Source: Caprella mutica
Taxonomy: Eukaryota > Arthropoda > Malacostraca > Amphipoda > Caprellidae
Length of the DNA: 64,000 bases
Assembly: GCA_947561585.1 (NCBI GenBank)
Contig: CANNZV010002600.1
Coordinates: 27,411 to 91,410 of the forward strand
Direction of reading: 5' to 3'
The translations under genes were made by a program, and so were the position numbers. Of the stretch, positions 59,685 through 64,000 are shown in pieces; the stretch's first letter is position 1, and the number at the start of each line of letters is the position of its first letter. The notes beneath the pieces are model-generated. The model had not been told where the DNA came from, ran no database searches, and saw only the letters and a program-made list of their open reading frames with translations.

Positions 59685-61895
59685 CTACTTCGGCTGTGGC
59701 GCGTGGATCAGCCTCAGCGAGCCTACGGAAGAGAGGCGGCTAGCGTTGTTTGTGGCCAGCCATTGTCCATCCGGGGAGAAGACTAGCCGAGTAATGGTCG
59801 GACCGGGGCGTTTGAGTGAGAGGAGCTCTTGCTGAGTCGTGACATTCCAGAGCTTCAGTGTGCTGTCATCGCTCGTGCTTGCGAGTGTCTTGCCGTCTGG
59901 GGAGAATGCCACGGCCCAGATGCCTTGCTTGTGTCCTTGGCACGATCCGCGAAGTTCGCCGGTTTGGGTGTCCCATAGGTTGATGGCGTGCTCGTAGTTG
60001 CGAGCCCCCGTAGATATGGCTAACAAATCTCCCTTCGGTGAGACAGCCCAGCTCATGCCTGTCTCGGGAAGTGTTAGCTTGGTTCGGAGGGTGGTCGAGG
60101 CGACGTCCCAGACTTCGGCAATGTCTCCGCCTCGAGGTGGTAGGAAGATGACCGTGCTGCCGTCGCTTGAGAAGTTAACGCTGCCCGCATCGATTGAGAG
60201 AATGGGTTTGTCTGGTTTGATCAGGTCCCACCAGGTGGTCTGACGATGGCGAGATCCGCCTGCGATAAAGTGACGTCCGTTTGGAGAGAGTGTCAGCGTT
60301 TGTGGGCGGTTCTCTCCTAGCGCAAGAGTCTGTGTGGTTTGTGTGGTGAGATCGCGGATGGTGACCGTTCCTTCGTCATCGCGAACGGCGAGCGTTTCTA
60401 AATCTGCGCTAACGGCAAAGTGGGGACCGAGTTCGAATGTTTGAGAGGGCTTTAATGATTCGGTCTGAAAGAATGTCATGGTTTGGTCGCCATTCTTCGC
60501 GGCCAATTTCGATCCGTCCGGGGAGAATGTAAGGGCTTCCCACTGCCCTTCCAGGCTGTCCTGCTTTCTCGAGATTTCCGCGGGCCATAGTAGGAGTTGG
60601 CCGTCTTTGCCGCCACTGGCTACGGTTTCCCCTTTGGGATCCACCGCCATGGCCCACACTTCATTTCGATGGCCGCGTAGTGTGTCGGTATGGCTCCGTT
60701 CTGCCACATCCCAGACTTGGATGGAGTGATCCCAGCTTCCGGTGAAGAGCTTTCTGCCATCGGGACTCCAGCGAAGGGTGGAAATGGTGCTAGTGTGGTG
60801 TTCTCCGCGAATGTCTTCGGGAATGACTCCGAGTGCTCGCCCTGAGGAAGCCTCCCAGAGGCCTAATAGTGGGTGGCCCGATCTATCGTTTTGAGGAGCG
60901 ACGACTACTTTGCCATCAGGGGAGAATGAGATGAAAGGCGATCGAGGACCTGAAAGCCCGGAGTGTTCAAGCGTATGGGTCTGTGAGCGTTTTGAGATGT
61001 TCCAGAGGATGATCTCTTTCCGAGATCCTATAGCGAGAGTCTGGTTGTCCGGGGCGAATGCGAGGGTGCCAGAGAGACCGGGCTCTGTGACGGTTTCCTT
61101 CCAGTCCGTGGTATCCCAGATGCGTAGAGAGCGACTACGTCGTCCGTGTTCGATGCAGGCGAGGAGCTTTGAATCTTTGCTTACGATGAACTTCGAGGTG
61201 CGGACTGGTAAGTTGAGTTGCTCTAACCAAGTGGCCGTGTGCCAGATGGAGAGGGCTTCGCCGTCGGTGCTGACTAAGTTGCTAGTCCCGTCTAAGAAGG
61301 CCAAATGGCGTCCTCCTTGTGGTAACGTGACAATGTGTGCGTGCGAGCGCACGTCCCAAACTTTGATCTCCTTTTCCATGCCGACAGCTAGAAGGATGCC
61401 GTCCTGAGAGAATGATAGGGAGTGAATAGTGCCTCCTTGGGACGGGTAGGCGAAGTGCTTGTCTCCCCGGCTTTGGTCGGCGAGGTAGCGCCACTCGAAG
61501 CTCGGTATCGTCTGGCTCGGATCCACCGAGCGGTGTTTTTCAAGGAGTTGCCAGGCTCGGCCTAGGTTTCCGTTTGTAAGGGAGTAGTTCGCCACATTCA
61601 TGTCGGCGACGTATTCATTGAGCCTCGCGCGATTGGCATTCTCGACGGCTTGTTTCTGCCCACTTTCGGCTGTGATGCGTAATCGAGTCGATTCTTGTTC
61701 GGCCGTGGTCGCTCGGATGGCTTGCCAAGTGCTTGCTCCGATGCCTAGCACTAGCGCAGTGGCGACGGCGGTCGCTGCCGTGAGGATGAGGCGGTTTCGT
61801 CGCCAGAATTTCTGCAAGCGATAGACCGTGCTTGGAGGGACGCGCCGTGACGAGGTCGCCATCCATGTAACGTTGCACATCGAGCGCGAGTTCAT
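59685..61895 (-). CDS. WD40-repeat half of a frameshifted kinase
   Basis: The frame runs from an ATG at 61895, but real continuity is with the kinase frame upstream. A transmembrane segment (NRLILTAATAVATALVLGIGAS) is followed by a heptad-rich region (TTAEQESTRLRITAESGQ), the family phrase ARLNEYVADMNVANYSLTNGNLGRAWQLLE, FEWRYLADQSRG, then a WD40-type propeller whose repeats end FSPDGK, for example FAPDNQTLAIGSRKEIILWNI and AFSPDGKTLASTSDDSTLKLWN. In related bacteria this is the extracytoplasmic C-terminal part of a kinase/WD40 protein. The first residues written from 61895 to about 61840 are out of frame with the family. Confidence 0.8.
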   Translation of the reverse strand: MNSRSMCNVTWMATSSRRVPPSTVYRLQKFWRRNRLILTAATAVATALVLGIGASTWQAIRATTAEQESTRLRITAESGQKQAVENANRARLNEYVADMNVANYSLTNGNLGRAWQLLEKHRSVDPSQTIPSFEWRYLADQSRGDKHFAYPSQGGTIHSLSFSQDGILLAVGMEKEIKVWDVRSHAHIVTLPQGGRHLAFLDGTSNLVSTDGEALSIWHTATWLEQLNLPVRTSKFIVSKDSKLLACIEHGRRSRSLRIWDTTDWKETVTEPGLSGTLAFAPDNQTLAIGSRKEIILWNISKRSQTHTLEHSGLSGPRSPFISFSPDGKVVVAPQNDRSGHPLLGLWEASSGRALGVIPEDIRGEHHTSTISTLRWSPDGRKLFTGSWDHSIQVWDVAERSHTDTLRGHRNEVWAMAVDPKGETVASGGKDGQLLLWPAEISRKQDSLEGQWEALTFSPDGSKLAAKNGDQTMTFFQTESLKPSQTFELGPHFAVSADLETLAVRDDEGTVTIRDLTTQTTQTLALGENRPQTLTLSPNGRHFIAGGSRHRQTTWWDLIKPDKPILSIDAGSVNFSSDGSTVIFLPPRGGDIAEVWDVASTTLRTKLTLPETGMSWAVSPKGDLLAISTGARNYEHAINLWDTQTGELRGSCQGHKQGIWAVAFSPDGKTLASTSDDSTLKLWNVTTQQELLSLKRPGPTITRLVFSPDGQWLATNNASRLSSVGSLRLIHAPQPK

Positions 61896-63006
61896 TGGCC
61901 GTGGCGTAGCGACGCTGCCGGTCTTTGTCCAAGCACTTCATGACGATCCAATCGAGGTCGCCACGTAGTTTGCTGACTAGAAGTTGACCATCAGTCACGC
62001 GCTGGGCAGCGATGGTTTCACGATCGGCATCGACCAATGTCGATAAGCGGAGAGATGGTTTGGCTGGCTCGTCTTCCCGGATAGTGCGGCGGCATTCATC
62101 GAGCCCTGCTTCATGCAGAGCGTGCGGATCAAAGGGCGTACTTCCTACTAATAGTTCATATAAGAGGACACCTAAGGCGTAGATGTCACTCCGAGTATCG
62201 ATGTCCAGGCCGCTCATTTCTGCCTGCTCAGGGCTCATGTAGGCAGGCGTGCCGATGAAAGAATGAAACTCGGTGAAGAGTGTCTTGTCCGTCAGGGGCT
62301 GGTCTACGGCCTTGGCGATGCCGAAGTCGATGATCTTGGGGACTGGGGCACCGTCATTGAGTGTGACGAGGATGTTAGAAGGCTTGATGTCCCGATGGAT
62401 GATGCCCTTCTGGTGCGCGTGTTGAATGGCTTGGCTGACGCATATGAACAGCTTGAGTCGTTCTGTGGTGGTAAGCTTATTCTGATCGCAGTATTCCGTG
62501 ATGCGCACGCCGCGGACCAGTTCCATGACGAAGTAGGGCCGTCCATTCTCCGTCGCACCTGCATCTAAGACTTTGGCGATGTTAGGATGATCCATCATCG
62601 CCAGGGCTTGGCGCTCTGATTCGAAACGGGCGATGACACTCTTGGTGTCCATGCCCAGTTTGATGATCTTCAGGGCGACTCGGCGCCGCACGGGAGATTC
62701 TTGCTCGGCCATGTAGACGACGCCACAGCCGCCTTCGCCTACTTCTTGGAGAAGTTTGTAGGGGCCGATGTGTTCGCTCGGTTTCTTGCCATCGCGCCAG
62801 GCTTGCATCTCGGCGGCGGGAGGATGTTCAAGAAAGCCGTCTAACTGATCTGTCTCTGCCAGCATGGCGTCGACGTTCTCTCGTAGCGCTTTATCGTGGC
62901 CACATTTGGAGTCTAGAAAGGTGATGCGTTCCGAGAGAGATTCTGTTTCCAGGGCACCGAGCACGATCTCTCGTACGCGTTGGGCTGGTGGTTTGGTCTC
63001 GGGCAT
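61615..63006 (-). CDS. Serine/threonine protein kinase, N-terminal half of kinase/WD40 protein
   Basis: 463 residues as read. Kinase motifs: glycine loop GEGGCGVV (90-97), Lys113 in RVALKIIKLGMD, HRD (194-196) in IIHRDIKPSNILV, and DFG (217-219). It then has TRSDIYALGVLLYELLVGSTPFDPHA and RYATANELALDVQRYMDGD, the usual end of such kinases. After VTARP the frame is off the family; one extra base in the G run at 61837-61839 of the plus strand (C run in the gene) would join it to PPSTVYRLQKF in the 59685-61895 frame. The tail after that point is not real protein by family. It is 59 bases after the ECF sigma gene, the common pairing. Confidence 0.88.
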   Translation of the reverse strand: MPETKPPAQRVREIVLGALETESLSERITFLDSKCGHDKALRENVDAMLAETDQLDGFLEHPPAAEMQAWRDGKKPSEHIGPYKLLQEVGEGGCGVVYMAEQESPVRRRVALKIIKLGMDTKSVIARFESERQALAMMDHPNIAKVLDAGATENGRPYFVMELVRGVRITEYCDQNKLTTTERLKLFICVSQAIQHAHQKGIIHRDIKPSNILVTLNDGAPVPKIIDFGIAKAVDQPLTDKTLFTEFHSFIGTPAYMSPEQAEMSGLDIDTRSDIYALGVLLYELLVGSTPFDPHALHEAGLDECRRTIREDEPAKPSLRLSTLVDADRETIAAQRVTDGQLLVSKLRGDLDWIVMKCLDKDRQRRYATANELALDVQRYMDGDLVTARPSKHGLSLAEILATKPPHPHGSDRRRHCASARHRSKHLASHPSDHGRTRIDSITHHSRKWAETSRRECQSREAQ

Positions 63007-63065
63007 AGGTGAACAGGCTACGCTATGTAAGTGCGTGAAAGCGATCTCAAGTCCGCAAACAATCG

Positions 63066-63617
63066 TTACGCAGTTTCTATCGCTCGGCGGAGCTGAACAC
63101 GAGCGTAAGTCCAGAGGGCTTCGGCGGTACGCTTCTTCATACCTAAGGCTTCTGCCGCTTCGTCCATCGTCATGCCGACGAAGTAGCGCAGTTTGACGAG
63201 TTCAGCGGCTTGGGGATCTTCGGCTGCAAGTTCATCGAGGGCTTCATGCACCGCTAGGAGTTCATTGGTTGGAGCTTCAAGCGTGATGACGGCTTCGTCT
63301 AAGGGCTCGTGAGGGATACGGCCCCCACGCTTCAGGCTGTTCTTGCGCCGGGCGTGATCTACAAGGATACGGCGCATGGCCTCCGCGGCTGCACCGAAGA
63401 AATGCGCCCTATTCTCCCAGCTTGAATTGGCAGGGCCTGACAGTCGCACCCAGGCTTCGTGAACCAGCGCGGTGGGCTGCAAGGTGTGACCTACGGCCTC
63501 TCCGGCCATCTTGTGATTGGCGATTCTCCGGAGTTCTTCGTAGACCACGGGCATGAGGTCCTGCGGCTTCGCGTTGCCCTGATCGATGGTTTGAAGGATG
63601 CGTGTGAACTCATTCAC
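63066..63617 (-). CDS. ECF sigma factor (kinase-associated subfamily)
   Basis: 183 residues. Region 2: MPVVYEELRRIANHKMAGE and TLQPTALVHEAWVRLSGP, then HFFGAAAEAMRRILVDHARRKNS. Region 4: LKLRYFVGMTMDEAAEALGMKKRTAEALWTYARVQLRRAI with the helix-turn-helix. This is the ECF family (Sig-70_X6-like) that in Planctomycetes and Verrucomicrobia is encoded beside a serine/threonine kinase, as here. The kinase is presumed to control its activity, since no anti-sigma factor is present. The ribosome site GAGGTGA precedes the ATG at 63617. Confidence 0.92.
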   Translation of the reverse strand: MNEFTRILQTIDQGNAKPQDLMPVVYEELRRIANHKMAGEAVGHTLQPTALVHEAWVRLSGPANSSWENRAHFFGAAAEAMRRILVDHARRKNSLKRGGRIPHEPLDEAVITLEAPTNELLAVHEALDELAAEDPQAAELVKLRYFVGMTMDEAAEALGMKKRTAEALWTYARVQLRRAIETA

Positions 63618-63703
63618 CTCACAAGTGTAGCGCTAGGTTTAGTGTCCGACGAGGATTAATGGCGTGTTGACTTCAGTCGGTCGGAGGTGGATCTCGCTTC
63701 TGC

Positions 63704-64000
63704 ATGGAAGCAAGCGGGAGTGATCAAGACGAGTCTGTCTGGAAGAGTCTATGGTCGCGAAATGTAGATGCGGCGAAGGCCAACCTTGTGCCTGGCTTGA
63801 TCTTGCAAGCCGTGGCTTTGGTCGTGGTGATTCTCTACTATCATTATGAGCCTGCTAGTAGCCTCTTTGATCAGGTTGCCGAGCTCAAAGAGCGGTATGG
63901 GTATGTCTACTCGGGCTTGGCGACGATCATCTTCGGTGGGCTCATACCGTATGCTTTTCAGTTGCTGACAGGCCAGGTGCCGAAGGGAATGGTGTGTGCG
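63704..64000 (+). CDS. Integral membrane protein, 5' part (window edge)
   Basis: 99 codons from ATG 63704 to the window end, open throughout. A polar start (EASGSDQDESVWKSLWSRN) is followed by two hydrophobic segments (VPGLILQAVALVVVILYYHY and VYSGLATIIFGGLIPYAFQLL), separated by a short loop with Lys and Glu. GGAGGTGG occurs 16 bases upstream, a little far for a ribosome site. It is divergent from the ECF sigma gene. I do not recognise the family. Confidence 0.65.
   Translation, partial: MEASGSDQDESVWKSLWSRNVDAAKANLVPGLILQAVALVVVILYYHYEPASSLFDQVAELKERYGYVYSGLATIIFGGLIPYAFQLLTGQVPKGMVCA

Noticed and set aside
61615..61895. Programmed frameshift joining kinase and WD40 halves
   Set aside because: The junction is only a three-base run, and I see no slippery heptamer or stimulating structure. 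A simple indel is more likely.
1..64000. CRISPR arrays, tRNA or rRNA genes, insertion sequences and phage genes
   Set aside because: I looked for regularly spaced direct repeats, cloverleaf-like segments, transposases and structural phage genes and found none that I can support. The short dispersed repeats are not spaced like a CRISPR array.

Overview
The window reads as the chromosome of a Gram-negative member of the Verrucomicrobiota, probably an aquatic Verrucomicrobiales-type organism. The evidence is a complete Verru_Chthon cassette set (proteins A, B, C and D), a planctomycete/verrucomicrobial cytochrome-type DUF1549/DUF1553 protein paired with a DUF1501 protein, an exported sulfatase, a PEP-CTERM protein, Tat-exported sugar enzymes, a serine/threonine kinase fused to WD40 repeats next to an ECF sigma factor, and lipopolysaccharide genes (Kdo transferase, heptosyltransferase-type GT9). 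No rRNA, tRNA, CRISPR array, insertion sequence or phage module was seen.

Layout. 1-3.4 kb: an A+T-richer stretch with two overlapping helical-repeat membrane proteins, closed by a strong hairpin. 3.4-15.4 kb: a small Tat-exported cysteine-rich protein divergent from a COG0523 metallochaperone GTPase, then an exported Gfo/Idh/MocA oxidoreductase, polyphosphate kinase, sulfatase, PEP-CTERM protein, the DUF1501 and DUF1549/DUF1553 pair, and a periplasmic thioredoxin. 15.4-24.4 kb: RmlD-like reductase and SufS, DUF4159 protein, PQQ-type propeller, and a membrane-anchored Hsp70-like ATPase with an exported partner. 24.4-33.8 kb: a tightly packed minus-strand run (GT9, phosphoesterase, TPR-like protein, ABC exporter, Kdo transferase, RsmD, AsmA-like protein, rhomboid) that looks like one envelope operon. 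34-39.5 kb: Hyi-like isomerase, DUF3108 protein, a ParA-type ATPase with a possible Roadblock-like partner, and an RlmD/RumA methyltransferase. 39.6-46.5 kb: Verru_Chthon cassette, with A divergent from B-C-D. 46.5-52.6 kb: a fatty-acid modification operon (desaturase, FAD oxidoreductase, DUF1365, CFA synthase, DUF1295, second CFA-type methyltransferase). 52.7-64 kb: VWA protein, a serine acetyltransferase fused to a SprT-like metalloprotease, a FUN14 protein, a sigma factor with an exported lectin-like protein, a third helical-repeat protein, and the kinase/WD40/ECF sigma module.

Most notable signals. (1) A 47-bp double-hairpin repeat occurs three times, each between convergent genes, with compensatory changes in its first stem. 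(2) The serine acetyltransferase and SprT-like metalloprotease form one uninterrupted reading frame. (3) Five single-base frame breaks fall within about 1.4 kb of the lipid operon (DUF1365 and the first CFA synthase), and one more splits the kinase/WD40 gene; these are either recent decay or assembly error. (4) Several perfect inverted repeats sit at start codons or in divergent promoter regions. (5) A 27-codon leader frame with a strong ribosome binding site ends on the start of the ParA gene. Family names come from recognising motifs by eye; no database search was run.
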